Assembly (NCBI GenBank): GCA_949357655.1
Contig: CASHTG010000017.1
Coordinates: 744,001 to 808,000 of the forward strand
Length of the DNA: 64,000 bases
Direction of reading: 5' to 3'
Source of the DNA: Parascedosporium putredinis
Taxonomy: Eukaryota; Ascomycota; Sordariomycetes; Microascales; Microascaceae
In this document: positions 44,840 to 57,434 of the stretch, one piece after another
Layout of the letters: each line of letters starts with the position of its first letter
How positions within the stretch are numbered: position 1 is the first letter of the stretch
Notes under the pieces: generated by a model
Told to the model about the DNA's origin: nothing
Seen by the model: only the letters and a program-made list of their open reading frames with translations
Databases searched by the model: none
Program-made: the position numbers and the translations under genes

Positions 44840-46712
44840 TTAGAAGTCGACAAATAGATGGCCGTACCTAAACCGTCTCCATGTCAGCTGACGAAGCCTT
44901 GCGTCGAATAGTCTCTTTCTGGACACATCTGCGACGAATGTTTTTGGCCAGGGAAGAAGAAGGCGCAACTTACTCGTCAGTTCCAGTCTGGCCATAGCTC
45001 TCTGTTTCCTCTGGGTAACGATCGAAGAGACTTGTGTCACCAACGCCGGCTTTCACTGGGGGCGTGTAAGGCGCATCTATATCTTTTCTTGCGAGCCGTT
45101 CCCAAGTCACTTCAGCAAACCAGGGATGATTCTTAATATCTGCAGATCCGTTGTATAGGTTACCTAACCGCTTCGTGATGTCCGCGGTAATCAACCTTTC
45201 AAGAAGGTCTTGGGCGTCCCGGTTAATATAGGTAGGGTACTTGACAGTGCCACGGAGGATGTTCTCATAGATTTTCATGGGCGACCCGCTGTCCCAGAAA
45301 GGTGTGTAGCCGCACAGCATCTCGTAGATTAGGATACCCAGCGACCACCTAGATATCGGATTGTTAGCCCCCATACCGTAACATAGAGCAGTGCGCCCGT
45401 TCAAGGCAAGGCGCCGAAAGCGGCACGGAGACCCTATCGAAAACGGAGGGGGACCGGAACGTACCAATCGACAGACTTGTTGTAACCCTTGTTACTCACC
45501 ACCTCCGGGGCGAGGTAGTCTGGCGTGCCACACAGGGTCCATGTTTTGTCGGGGACCCTTTTCGCAAAGCCGAAATCGGTAATTTTGAGATGGCCATGGC
45601 GGTCTAGCAGCAGGTTCTCGGGTTTCAAGTCTCGGTATATAATGTTTCTCGAGTGGAGGTATTCCAAAGCTAGCGTCACCTCGGCGGCGTAGAATTTGGC
45701 GACCGGGTTAGGAAAACGCTGGTGCGCCATCCGGTCAGCGGGGGTGGATGAGGTGAGGATTCGAGAGGCACTTACTCCCGATTTTCTTAACAGTGAGAAG
45801 AGCTCTCCGCCTTCAACGAAGTCCATCACCATATATAGGTTTTTGAGTCTTGGAAAGTGCCCCACAAGGTGACGAGGAACGGATGCTTGACCTCTCCCAG
45901 CATCTTTCTCTCGTCATTGGTGTGCTCTACCTGCTTCATCTTGACGACCTGCGCCTTCTTCAACACTTTGATAGCGTAGAATCTCGTGTTGTGCCTCGAC
46001 TGTACAAGATGGACTCGGCCAAAACTACCAGTGCCAAGGGTCCTCAAGATCTCGAAGTCCTGCAACGAATACTTGCCCTTTGTGACCCTACCTTGGCTAT
46101 CCGGCGCAGTGTCGTCGCTAGCATTTTGTTGGGTACCCTGGCCGCCCGTGGGCTGCTGCCCGGACTGGGCAGTTTGGCCGGCGTGCAGCTGCTTCTCAGT
46201 ATCTGCGTGGCCAGCGCTGGGCTGTGCAGGCGGAGCCATGGCGGAGCTTGCTTGAGCTTGCGCGAGCTTGTCAGGATCTGTTCCCGGGCTCACGGTATGC
46301 CCTTGGTGCGTATCGGGGCGCGCTAGATACTGCTGGGACGGAGGCTGGTTGATCAGGTTACTGATACTTGGTAGATTTTGTTGGTCCGGCGAGGATGTAG
46401 CTTGATAGGAGCTGGGGTATGCCTGCTGCTGCTGCGCTGCAAGATTCGACATCAGGGGGTGTCTCCAGTCGACGTCGCCGAAGCCGCCGAAGCTGAGATT
46501 GTCGGAGTTAGAGTAGCAGGCGCGGCGGAAGCCGACGTAGATGTGGATGGAGGGAGAGGGAAAGAGGGGAGGCGGCCACCGTCGGCCGAGCCGGAGTTGG
46601 CTTGAGATGATCTTGAAACAGACGGGGTTACCGGACTTGTAGGTGAGCTGGAGGGATTCTCTCCGTTGGCGTCCCTGGTTCTCTTCTTCTTGAGGAACCC
46701 GAGGCTCGGCAT
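44840..46712 (-). CDS. cAMP-dependent protein kinase catalytic subunit (PKA-C)
   Basis: Exons 46712-45776, 45718-45465, 45348-44974 and 44867-44840, about 531 aa. It is the catalytic Ser/Thr kinase of the cAMP pathway controlling growth and development. The long low-complexity N-terminus starts MPSLGFLKKKRTRD and continues with Ser/Thr-rich and Gln-rich segments (MSNLAAQQQQAYP, QPTGGQGTQQN). The kinase domain has glycine loop GTGSFGRV near residue 227, AIKVLKK, catalytic loop YRDLKPENLLL, DFGFAK, activation loop with KTWTLCGTPDYLAPE (the Thr of TWTLC is the site phosphorylated in PKA) and WSLGILIYEM. The AGC tail ends YGHLFVDF. Breaks: T5 45840-45844 and G5 46455-46459 on the + strand, one base each. 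With both restored exon 1 is 939 nt, in phase. The upstream start at 46712 is chosen because MPSLGFLKKKRT is typical of fungal PKA-C. Confidence 0.95.
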
Positions 46713-47866
46713 ATGAGGGGACGATCGAGAGCTTCGCGGTATGGGGTTGATTAGAGAGCAGGGCGATTGGCCGTCGCAATCGCAATATTTGGTGAGGGAA
46801 GAGACGGAGGGGTTCCGGTAAAGTGCACCGAAGGTCGAGGTTGCAGCTACGCAGAGATGACGAGGTTGGAAGGGTTTGGAGTAGACGGCGGGGCAGCGGG
46901 GTCGCTCAAGCTCTCGATCTTGACATAAGCAGTTTTGTCGGGCAAGAAGATAGGGTCAGGGTTGGGAATGCAATTGAATTGAATTAGAGGAGATAAAAAG
47001 TCGCATAGACGTGAGTATAGCAAGGATGGATGTAAAAAGAAGAATAAAAAAATCAAGCGGAATAGCGTGCCCTTCCAGATATCCGGGGATGTCTGCAGCT
47101 CGTCGTGGAGGGAGGGCTGGTGCGAGACACGACGGCAGGGTTGCACGAGATAGTATAATAGTAAGTGGGGGTTGTTGGTGGTCACAACCTGCCTTGGTGC
47201 CTTGGCCAGCGCTCGCTTGGAGTATTGACGGGGGTGGTTTTTTCCCTTGCTCAACGAGGATTGCAGGGAGGAACACGGCGGGCGGCTGGCGGAGATGAGT
47301 CGGGGAGGATAGCTGGACAAGGAACCAACTCAGACCGCCGAGTAGGTGTTAACGTGGGAGAGGATAACGGGAGCAGCTTGAGGCAACCGGCAAGGACAAG
47401 TGGGAGAAAAAAGGTGTTGTCTGTGGATTGTAGGTCTGAGGTTTTTTCCCCTTCGTCTTTCTTTCTCGGGTTTTCAGGTGCTTTGAGGGTGAGAGCAGCA
47501 GGAAGTGGGCAAGTCGGCGGACTGACTGACGCAGAAGAGGCAAGCTAGCTTCAAGGTTGCTTCAAAGTACTCCGAGCAATGGTATCATGGCGGTCCTGTG
47601 CTATGTGCTTTGCTAACGTGGACTGGGCAAATCGATTGGAACGACGGAGGCTGGCGCCAATCGGCTAATCGTAGGAGTATCGCAAACAGCCGAAGCTAGC
47701 GGGTCGGAAAGTCAAGAGTGGTTGGATGCGCGGGAGGGAAAAAAGCTTGCAATCAGGTCAAGGTGAGGAAGAGGCTATTACGATCATTCGTTGTACAAGA
47801 TCAATTGACCTGATGAGCTTGGTGGGGAGCCGCTGGGAGGATCAGTGCCAGGTGTTGTGGGGGATC

Positions 47867-47893
47867 GGTGGAGGTGGAGGTGGAGGTGGAGGT
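47867..47893. repeat. (GGTGGA)n minisatellite
   Basis: About four and a half tandem GGTGGA units, G-rich on the + strand. Confidence 0.85.
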
Positions 47894-47992
47894 TGGAGCA
47901 GCTGGTGTATTGTCCAGGGTCAAGCAAGAGATTGAACAAGGGGGTTGTCAAGGTGCGTGAGGACTTCAATGTTGTCCGTTGCATCAATGTAG

Positions 47993-48064
47993 AGTGTGCG
48001 TGGTGCGTGGTGCGTAGTGCGTAGTGTGTGTGGTGTGTGGTATGTGGTGTGCGTGTGGTGTGGT
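47993..48064. repeat. GT-rich low-complexity tract (GTGCGTG/GTGTGTG words)
   Basis: About 70 nt of imperfect GTGCGTA, GTGCGTG and GTGTGTG words. The + strand is almost free of C. No coding content. Confidence 0.85.
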
Positions 48065-51000
48065 CCAGGCAACTTGGTGCTCAATGAGGTTGACGGCTTT
48101 TGAGCCACCATGTCCCTTTCTCGTGTCGTCTCCGCCGGAAGGTACCTCGGCGTATTGTGCGGAACCGTGGAGCGGTTGACGAGACCCTACCCTCAAGCGT
48201 GGGCGGGGAGCGCTAAAAGCTGAGCGGAAACTCGAGGAGGACGGGCCGGGAGGGGGAGGGGCGTGGGCGGGGTGTATGCTCTGTGCCCAGGCCAATCGAG
48301 CCTGGACTGGACTGGGCTGAAGACGTAATGTGAAAGCGGAGCAAGCTTTCCCTTCCCCGCGGGCGGGAAGATTGGGACGGTCCCCTGGCACAGTCCCTTC
48401 ACAGGCCACCTTGCCGAAGGAGCGGAACGAATTGATCTTTTGAGCAGCACCTTGAAGTGAGCGGCGAGAAGATTGATGCACGGCAAATGGGCCAGGCCAC
48501 AAGGCTGGCTGTCTGGGTGGCTTCCGGGACAGGTTCTGGATTGGCCGCCAGCCCACCGCTTTGTTGCAGGACATGAGACGTGTTGAAGAGCCCAGACATT
48601 GATCAAGTGATTCTAGATTCGAATCTCAACGGGTCGGTGGATGGGGTTTATCAATGATGGATATAGCGTTGAGGTATTTCGACGTGTGAGCCCTCCCTTT
48701 GAAAGCAAATCTACCTAGGCTCGGAAGAACTGCTAGGAAATAAAGGTTACGATTCCGCCCCTTCCAGAGGGCATCACGGTGTCGGTGACTTGGGCCGCCA
48801 GGGAAGGGGTTTTAAAGAAAACACGGGTTCATCAATTCCTAAGCATGCCCGAGACCCTCCAAGGCCGAGTGTGGCTTGTGGGAGGTGCAAGAGGCTGGCC
48901 TTGGATGTTCACGAAGAGAGGCTGGCATGAACATGGCGCGGAGAAGTGGAGCTCTTACACCCGCCAACTGATCAGCTTCGGCATCGGGTCGAGTGCTATC
49001 TTGGAGTTCGAAGAACTAATCTACCCCCATCCACTATCCACTATCTACGCACCTCGAGTTTGGAGGATAGGGTAAAACGTGCCTCAGCCTAGTCAAGTGA
49101 CTGCAGAGAGCTAATCCTCGCCTAGTCTCGCAGTGTTCATATGGAACGTGCTTGCTGCGTGTAAACTCCAAGTTGTGGCTACACGCGCGCATCAGAGCTT
49201 CAGGCCTGGTTGACAGCTCTACTACTTTCTTTCGCTACCCCCTTCCCCGAAATCCATATGCAGGATATAACACTCTGCCCTTGACCGCCCTCCTAAAATG
49301 ACGCAGGGAGGGAGGCAGGAAAAGCAAGGGAAACAAAAGGGGTTCGAAGTGAGGGGAAATGGAAAAGAAAGAACGAGAGAAAAACAAAGCACAGCAACCC
49401 CCTATAAAAAAAAAAAGGAATGAAAGAGTCCATTACCAGGTCTACATAAACACTGGGGCAGGGCATTGACTTTGACCATGGCCATGACTGCCAAGGACGA
49501 TGCACAGAACACTCCGGAGACAGAGTTAGCAATGGAGGTCTAGACCAAATCTAAGTTTGTCAAAAGCGTGTTCCCATTGTCTGCCATTCCTCACAACATG
49601 AGTGCGACCGACCAGACCAGACCCTCGTCTTCGGCTGAGCGGTAACAAAAGGGCAAGATTTGCTATATCCCTTATCAAGGTGGTCTGGGCAGAGACAAAA
49701 CCCTAATACCACGAGAAAACGGCTACGTTGCCAGCAAGTTTGAAGAGCGAAAAGTCATCTTCAAAGGTGAGCCAATCGCTGCTTCAACCAAACGATCCGC
49801 AGGCCCCTTGTAACCATCCGTCCAGATTGATCACTGTGCACAGGAGCTGGAGGCGATCCCGCGCACCCTCGCAAACAGCGGCGTGGCGGGGGCAGGGTCA
49901 GAGCTTGCCGCAAGAAAAGAAACGTGCGGAGGGGTTGAAACACGCCTGGTAACTTCAGTTGCATCTCGTCCCTTGCCCAGCATGCTTGAGGATATTAATA
50001 CCTTGAAAGGGGTTCAAACCTGCCATCCTTGCTCTATCAACGGAACCGATGAGTTGAAATCAGCGAGACCGAAGGCTTCGGACTACCTCGGTACTGGCAA
50101 GTCAATTGACCACAATGGTCAGTTGCTCAGGGACTTGCTGACTAGCTTCCTCGCTCCACAAAGATAGATCAATTTCAACGAATGGTGGATCGAGTGGATG
50201 ACGCAGATAATAGACCACATGCAGACTCTGTGCTTTTAAGTACATCCATAGATAGATCTATTCTTGCCAGTCCATGGATCTAGCATCGAAACTCAGGTCG
50301 GCCTGTGTGCTCCGTTCACGAAGGGCGGTTCGTGGAGCGAAATTGCGTCGCTAGAGTAGGAATGTTGCACAACTTTCTGCTCAGGTCATGATAGATATTT
50401 CATTCCGTGGATGGTAGCTAGCTTGGGCCAGCTTGCTCTAGTACATCCATGATCTATTAACGGATCTACCTGGCAGTTCATGGTGCTCTTCTCATTCAAA
50501 CCCCACCCGCCTTGGCACCTCCTGCATATCTTCCACTCCAGTCCCCGTTCTCCACGTGGGGAGCCAGCCAAGCTATCAAGCAAAAGGAAGGCAAAAATGT
50601 GAAGAAAGGCAACGGCAACTGACGGAGAGGAGGGCCGAGTAGGGAGGTTCACATCCGGTCTTCCCTTCACCCCGCATGTGACTGCGAGGGGCTCCCGGCG
50701 AGGTCGTCAATCAACAATGTCAGTGGCGTTAAATGGAATTTAGTCGATATCCGACCCACCTAGACCAACCTGGGAACATCCACTCCACTAGTGGTCTTGA
50801 TCCCCTCGGACCGCAAAAGAAGCCAGTCCACCATTTTTGACTATTGTGGCGCCGACCCGCTTTCTCTTTGTGCTCCCCTTCCCTGGTGACTTTTGCCCCC
50901 CTCGCCGCCCGGGCACCTGTCTCCGACATCTCATACCCGTGCACAGGTGCAGATAACGTGGGATTGCTGGTGGGCGGGCGAGGCTTCGGCCGCTACAAAG

Positions 51001-52144
51001 TAGAGAAAAGAGGATCTGCTGCCGGAGGTGATGGGACCAGCTGGAAAGGGACTCTCCTCTCCGCATTGACAATCCTTTCAAGCGAGAGCATGGAAGGATA
51101 GAAAGGGGATGGGCCTTGATATGAACGATTTTGTCGCACCTTACGACAAGGTCTCCTACACCTGCAAAGTCGCCCCCGTCACCAAGATTCGAAGGGTTCG
51201 AGGCCTTTGGTATCTCTTGCCGGGAGGGGGGCTAGGTATCAGATGATAGAACTTTGTCGTAATGGAGAAGATCTTGTGTGAAGCATGGACGAGGTGATGA
51301 GCTTTTTAATCGAGGTGGATGTACTGGTGTTGTCTTGATGCCCGCAGACCTGGCCTAAAGAGCAGGGGAAACAATAGTCAGGCACTCTACAGATCTCCCC
51401 AACCCGGAACAAGGGTGCCCTCCACACTGATTAAACCAATCTTCTATTCTGCGTGATGAACACGGTTGCTATCTAGTGTATAGTACCTTTACCTCGTGTT
51501 GGAAAATAGCGAGAAGCTGGCCGCGAGACCACGGGTATGCATTGTGTAGGGGTCAACGATTGGATCAAGATCAAGACAAAAGAAAGTTTACTGCGTGTGT
51601 TGAAAGCTTGATGTTGATAATACACATATAGCAGATATACGCCGCTTATAAGACGAGTAGGATAAGATGAGACTAAAAGGAGGGCGCCCTCAATACACAA
51701 ACTTCCTCCGTACACAGACACCGTGCTACCCATTTACAGGCATCACCGCCCGCCTGCCTTGGGCCCGACGACAACACACCATACTCTGATACTTTCGTGA
51801 TAACCTCCTTTGTTTTTGTTTCACTTTCCCGCCCTTTTGACATGGTGACTAGGTGAAAGAGCAGCTAAAGCGGGACTTGGATAGGTTGGTTAGTTCCTTC
51901 GTGAGGCTAAGGTCTTTTAGGGCTGTCAACGCGTCTAGGAGAAGTTGTTGACGAAACCAGGGATGCACATATTCATAGAAAGCCATGACAAAAACCCTCT
52001 CCGTCTCGGCTAGAGACAAAAGTGAAAATGAGAGTTAGAACCACCAGACGATTCCTCGTTTCCGGCTTCTGATAGAGCTCGTGGCGGCTAGGATATCCGC
52101 CCGCATCAATAATCCTTGCGCCGCTTGAGTCCCAGCTCAACGGC

Positions 52145-53360
52145 CTAGAATCGGTGGGACTTCTTTGACGTCCTCCAAGCAGTGTAGCCGACGTAACCTC
52201 CGACCAAGACGACCAAGACGAGAACAGTCTTAAGCAAGAACCCGAACCAGGAACCGCCCTGGTTGGGCTTCTTGTAGTTGGAAGACTTTTGGGGCTTCTT
52301 CCTTGCCGGTAGCGGCCTTGGCCGACTTGGGAGCCACGTAGAGGTTTCGGGCACGGATCGAGATGATGTCGTGGTTATCGCTAAGCTCGCCTGTTTCGGC
52401 ACTGAATCCGAGATACGAGATCTGAGGCATCGCCGGGGGCTCGTTGGTCTCGAAGCAGCGAGTCCACTCGTCCTCAGCCTTGTACTGGAGCTCCAACTTG
52501 AGGCTCTTGTCTTGGAAGTAGGTCAACTTGAGCTTTGTGGGCACTTGGGCATTGCGGATGCCACGCGCCGAGCAGCCAGCGAGCTCTGCATTCTTGCCGT
52601 CGCTCTCCTTGTCATAGCGCGTGTTTCCATCGCCAAACATGGCCATGATGTAAGGGAAGACGACGCCGGGCCTATTGTTCTTATAGGTATCGAAGAAGAT
52701 GCCGAGTCCGTTGAAGTTGTCGGCATGTCCAAAGACGGGACCGGGAGTGGCTCTCTCCTTGGTGATCCACATGGCGAAACCATCGCCGAAAAGCTGGTTC
52801 TTGCCCGAGATCTTGAATTCGACCTCGACCTCCCAATTCGTGGCCGTGAGAGGGACTCGAGAGAAGATCCATCCCGCTTGGGAGGGCCGATCGGAGGTAA
52901 GACGTATGTATCTACCGTTAAAGTACCTAAGTCAGCCATTGCTTAAAGCATTTCTTTTCACCAGAGTTGCCCGGAGCCCCTGGCGAGGAAGGAGGATGGT
53001 GCGGAGACTAGGGCTATCAACACATACGAATCGGTTCGAATTATAGTATCGCCGCCGAAGTCATACCACCGACTTTGCATATCAGAGTCAAGATAAGGCT
53101 ATGGTTTGTGTTAGAATGACGTTGTCGTGGCTCAAGGGAGCTTGGAGGTTTGTGGCGCGAGGTCGCTTACCTGAACTAAGGTGTGTGTCCGCAGCTAAAT
53201 CAATGTTAGGAAACAGCACGCAGAAGAATACCATAGGTGGATAGAAGCTTACCGCGATGCTCTTGACCTCTCCTTCAGGCTCAGCCGAGGAAGGGGTATC
53301 CTTCTTGGCCCATGCCAACGCCGCCAAACTCGCAGCGGATAACCACGATGTGAAGCGCAT
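52145..53360 (-). CDS. L-type (legume-like) lectin, VIP36/ERGIC-53 family cargo receptor
   Basis: Exons 53360-53253, 53194-53171 (24-nt microexon LRTHTLVQ), 53098-53028 and 52911-52145, about 323 aa. These type I membrane lectins bind high-mannose glycans on cargo between ER and Golgi. A signal peptide is visible (MRFTSWLSAASLAALAWA). The lectin domain has PYLDSDMQSRWYDFGGDT, WEVEVEFKISGKNQLFGDGFAMWITKE, FGHADNFNGLGIFFDTYKN with the carbohydrate/Ca-binding Asp and Asn residues of this fold, and LGFSAETGELSDNHDI. A transmembrane helix (LLKTVLVLVVLVGGYVGYTAW) is followed by a short tail TSKKSHRF containing a Lys pair. One break at T4G4 52287-52294 needs two bases just before the membrane segment. 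Corrected length 972 nt. Confidence 0.93.
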
Positions 53361-56300
53361 TGTGAGTGTTGGTCACGAGGACTCCTGGATCTCGTGGGCA
53401 AAGGCAATGCGGAGCTGGTTAAAAAGCGACCAGAGTAAATATAAAGAGAGAAGCCGTAAATGGATACCGAATCGAGAAAGGAAAAGAAAGGATTAGGTCA
53501 CGTCCTGCTCCGCCGAAGCATTAGTTGGCAATAAAAAAAGGCGTCTTTCCCCAAAGACGTTCTCAATGGCTCTTTGGACCTGTCGCGGGTTACCATCACT
53601 GCGAACAAAAGCTGTCCTCTTCGAAGGTCAAAGCAACCTTGGAACATCCGATGCTTAGCCGACGCTGCGGCAGCCAGCCCCAAGGATGAACCATTGCCTG
53701 TGCACCAATCCGGCACCGCCCCAAAGTTGTGAGAGAGAGTCTGCGCGATTCAATTTGAGGCTTGAATCCGGGGCTGATGCCCCACACGTGCCACAAAGGC
53801 TGATGATTGATGTCACAGGAGTTCACCACAGCGAGTTGTTGTTTAGTGACGCGACAAGGGTTGAAACAGCCATCTCATCCAAAACTGGTCGAATCGTTGG
53901 TTGGACATTCACGAAGGCGTCTTTAGCTTCTATGTCACACCGATGCTAACTGGCCTTCTCTTGGCCTTGGAGGCTGCGAGGATGGGGAGATTTCGCGAGT
54001 GAGGGAAACTGTTTGTTTGACCGGCATTGCGTCTATCCGTCTTCACGCGTCTGCACAACGAGTTCCTTGAGTGTCACAGAAACTATTTACACCGGCTTCC
54101 TACTCATGATGCACGCCGCTACATGTGGTATTTTTGAAGCCGAGCTGTCAGCGCTTACCAGCAGTCTCCTCCCAAACGATTATCGAGGGCCTTGGCCAAC
54201 CGTGCTCTTTCTCCTGGGCTACTCTGACCGAGTCACGGCTAAAGCAGAGCTTGGTGGGTGATAACTCTGGGCCTAGTACAAAGTACGTATCGCACCATGA
54301 CCCAACACGGGCACTGTTTAAATCACGCTGTGACGAATCCAAGGTTTTGGCAAAGATCCACTTACTCTAGCTAGCCCTCACAACTAACGAAGTCTGGGGG
54401 TTGTCCTGCGCTATGCAAGAGAGAGAAGCTGAATAATGGTGCCTCTTTTTCTTCTTCAAAGTTCTTCTTTTCCTACTTGTATATCGCTGGTCATCAAGAG
54501 GTGCCCGTGTTTCATGAAGCTATTGCTGAGTATCCCAGGAGTTTGCCCCTGTCCCGGACAAGATCCTTCCCAATATTCCAGGAGTTTAAGGGTGCATGAT
54601 TGGGTGGTCAAGGCCAAAAGAAGAAGAAGAAAAGAAACAACTGAGGGCTCCCACTCGGACGTGCCACGTTTTGGGCCTGGTGCCCCAAGAGGTTGTTGCT
54701 CTTCGCTGCCTTGAGCCCTTTGGAGGAACAAACAACATTCCATGTCCTTGTAGCGGAGCGTGGGTCATTCCCCATCTCCCCTTTCAGACCATATATCTCT
54801 TCTAAATTTCTTCCTTTCCGAGACTTCCAGAAGTCCTTCGGATGTTGGTGCTGTGTGAAGCACTATTACGGCAGCGAGAAGCTTGATGAATGCGTGTGCA
54901 CTGTCCAACCTCTCAACTCAGTCATAACCTTGCCTTCGGAAAACCTGAGACATTGATAGTAGCCCTCCGGGCTGAGAATAAATGGTTAAAGGCTCAGCTA
55001 TTAATAGTTGGATTTCTTTTAACAAGGACCTGAGACAACTACAAATTGCTCTTCTTGGAGATGCTAGCAATAACTACGAGGAGCCCTGGCCAACAGGCTC
55101 GGCAGCAAACAATCTTGATCCCGAATAGTGTGATTTGGGGACCTGGATCAATGCTGTTGGCCTCTCGCTAGGTCCCCAGGATCATTGAACAGAGATCGTT
55201 TTAGCATTGTGCGAGGTAAACTCTAATGCAATGTGATCTTTCACTCATTCAATGCTCACATAATGTACGAAGAAAGGAGCGGGCCGGGCGAGACATGGGC
55301 ATGACGGCCGAAGATACTCATTAACTGCTGCGCTGTGCTGATATGACATTTGTACTTGGTGCATCCACCTCATCGGGCCCACGATCGAGTTTACGTAGGC
55401 ATGAGTAAGAGAGTACAGTCGACAAAGTCTCTCTGTGGGTCCGCGCGATATAAAACTAGTGGAGGGGGCGCAAACGAACATTGCAGTTAACGAGTGCCTC
55501 TCATGTGCCTCACGTTCGATCCGTTCGGCTTCCTGGCACAATGCTCGGTGGGTTTTTGATAGAGTGCTGGGAGTTGGGGAGGGGCAGATGAGAGGGTCTC
55601 CTGCTCAGACGGGACCAGGCATTTCATCATGCCTGTGCTGGCAAACCCTCGAGAACGCCACCTGATCTGACGCTAAAGGTCAGACCGATTTTTACCGGCT
55701 TGACATTCCAAGTTAAATGTTTTTTACGCACCGGAGATATTGTCTAGTGTCGTTATCAGGATTACGAAGTATCCTGTCTATCTCTGAACCGGGCTGGTGT
55801 AGATGCTATGAATGGTCACCCTCCCGAGCCCTCAGCATTCGCCATCTATAATTTTTTTTGTTTTTATTTTTCCCGCTTTGCCCCTGTCGCATTGAGGGGG
55901 TATAGGCTTTCCTTCTTGAGAACCTTTCCTGAAATTGGTTGAATAATAAGTATGGTGATACGACAGCGGGTGATGGGTGAGGGAATCCAATCTGTGGCAC
56001 GACTTCCCACACGAGTTTGTCAGGAGTTTGGTACATCAATTGATCTACCGTTCCCCAAGCAGCAGCACTACGAGGCGAGACACCATGGATGGGTGTATTA
56101 GATTCCTTGGTTTAGTGGCCCCTGTGGACCCCAGGTGGTGGCAAAAGGGCTCTGGGAGGGCACGAGAAGTTCTGAGGCACGCAGCTGCCAGAGAGTCTCG
56201 AGATGGACAGATTGGTCCATCCAACTATTCAACGACGGATCACTCCAGTTCCGGAGACGAAAGAACGAACGGATTCGGGGTTGGACAGCATGGAGGCTTG

Positions 56301-57175
56301 CGAAACTGAGCACACTAAGGTATTTGACCTACGACCGTCCATTCTTTTTAGAGCAGTGACTGAAAAGAGCCTGAAGGGGGTAGATGCCCCATTTCAGATG
56401 ACACTTGAAGACTGTGATGTTCAAGGAACTCTCTTTGGGCCGTTTAAATATTACATGTATCCATGGATGTTTTAGCCGTCGTAAATACTACTGCTCCGAT
56501 GCGCGGCACTGTAATGAAGGATCTTTCTCATTTTCTCTCTCTCTCCCTCTCTCCCCTCTTATTAACGGTGATGGAAAACCGATCGGCTCTGGTTTCCGCC
56601 TTGAAAACCTCAATACATCCATCCGCATCCATATCCCGCACTGTTTGACGACGAACCATAGTTTTTGGTCTGAGACCAGTCACCCTGGGTCACCCTAGGG
56701 ACGGGCTTCAGTGAGAGACAAGTCGAACTACATCTAGAATTAATCCACGGATTTAAGCGCGTCTCCAACCAAACTTATTGGAAAATTGTTCTAAATGTTG
56801 TATTTGGTCTCCCTCAGGTTGACTCGTGAGATGATATTCATAACCGGGACTGAAGGTTTTAATTTTGGTGGAATCAACACGGCGAGGTTGATAGGTGCAA
56901 CGATTCTGGCAGGACAGTATGTGGTGAAGCCTCTGGTTTCTGCGGCCCAAAACGAAACGGCACTGGGACCACAGTGCTCATTTGTGCTGGTTCGTGACCT
57001 TCCAACGTTTCGAAGGGGACGAATCGCCAGCGGCAGGGAGAATGTGAAGTTGACTACATGAAGCGATTAATTGATCTCCGTGAGACGACAAGGTGCTCCT
57101 GTCACCATACTCTGGATTGTTCGTTCCAGCGACGTCGGGTGGACGGCGCTCTGGCAGTTTTGTGCACATTGTCCC

Positions 57176-57220
57176 AAAAAAAAAAAAAAAAAAAAAAAGA
57201 AAAAGAAAAAGAAAAAAATA
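57176..57220. repeat. A23 homopolymer followed by (GAAAAA)n
   Basis: 23 consecutive As, then GAAAAAGAAAAAG. The longest homopolymer in the window. Confidence 0.9.
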
Positions 57221-57407
57221 CGCGAGCCTATTATTACGCACTGTCTCTAGTGCTTGATGAAAAGCGTTGCTGATGTAGCGCATACATTTATTATCTGGGC
57301 TACCGTATCTGTGAAAATGGCTGGTTGGAAGTCTCTCATACCATGGTCAAAGACAGTGTCAATAGAAAAACGGACGCCGTTCACCAACAAAAATGAAAGA
57401 AAAAAAA

Positions 57408-57434
57408 GTGGCTCTGTGGCTCTGTGGCTCTGTG
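57408..57434 (+). repeat. Three-copy GTGGCTCTG 9-mer tandem
   Basis: Three perfect direct copies in an intergenic stretch, about 190 nt downstream of the A-rich tract. Confidence 0.8.

Larger units (their letters stand above)
46713..52144. other. Long gene-poor region upstream of PKA-C
   Basis: About 5.4 kb. It includes the PKA leader and promoter (46.7-47.6 kb, with open frames on the same strand that look non-conserved), a (GGTGGA)n tract and a GT-rich low-complexity tract at 47.87-48.06 kb, then sequence to the lectin gene 3' end with no recognisable gene. Confidence 0.5.

Noticed and set aside
46847..47320. 157-codon minus-strand frame upstream of PKA-C
   Set aside because: Lies in the PKA leader/promoter, low-complexity and with no recognisable feature. 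It could be an upstream frame in a long leader but there is no support for a gene.
47993..48064. GT-rich tract considered as telomere-like or CRISPR-like repeat
   Set aside because: Words are irregular with no unique spacers and no TTAGGG unit. Simple low-complexity DNA.
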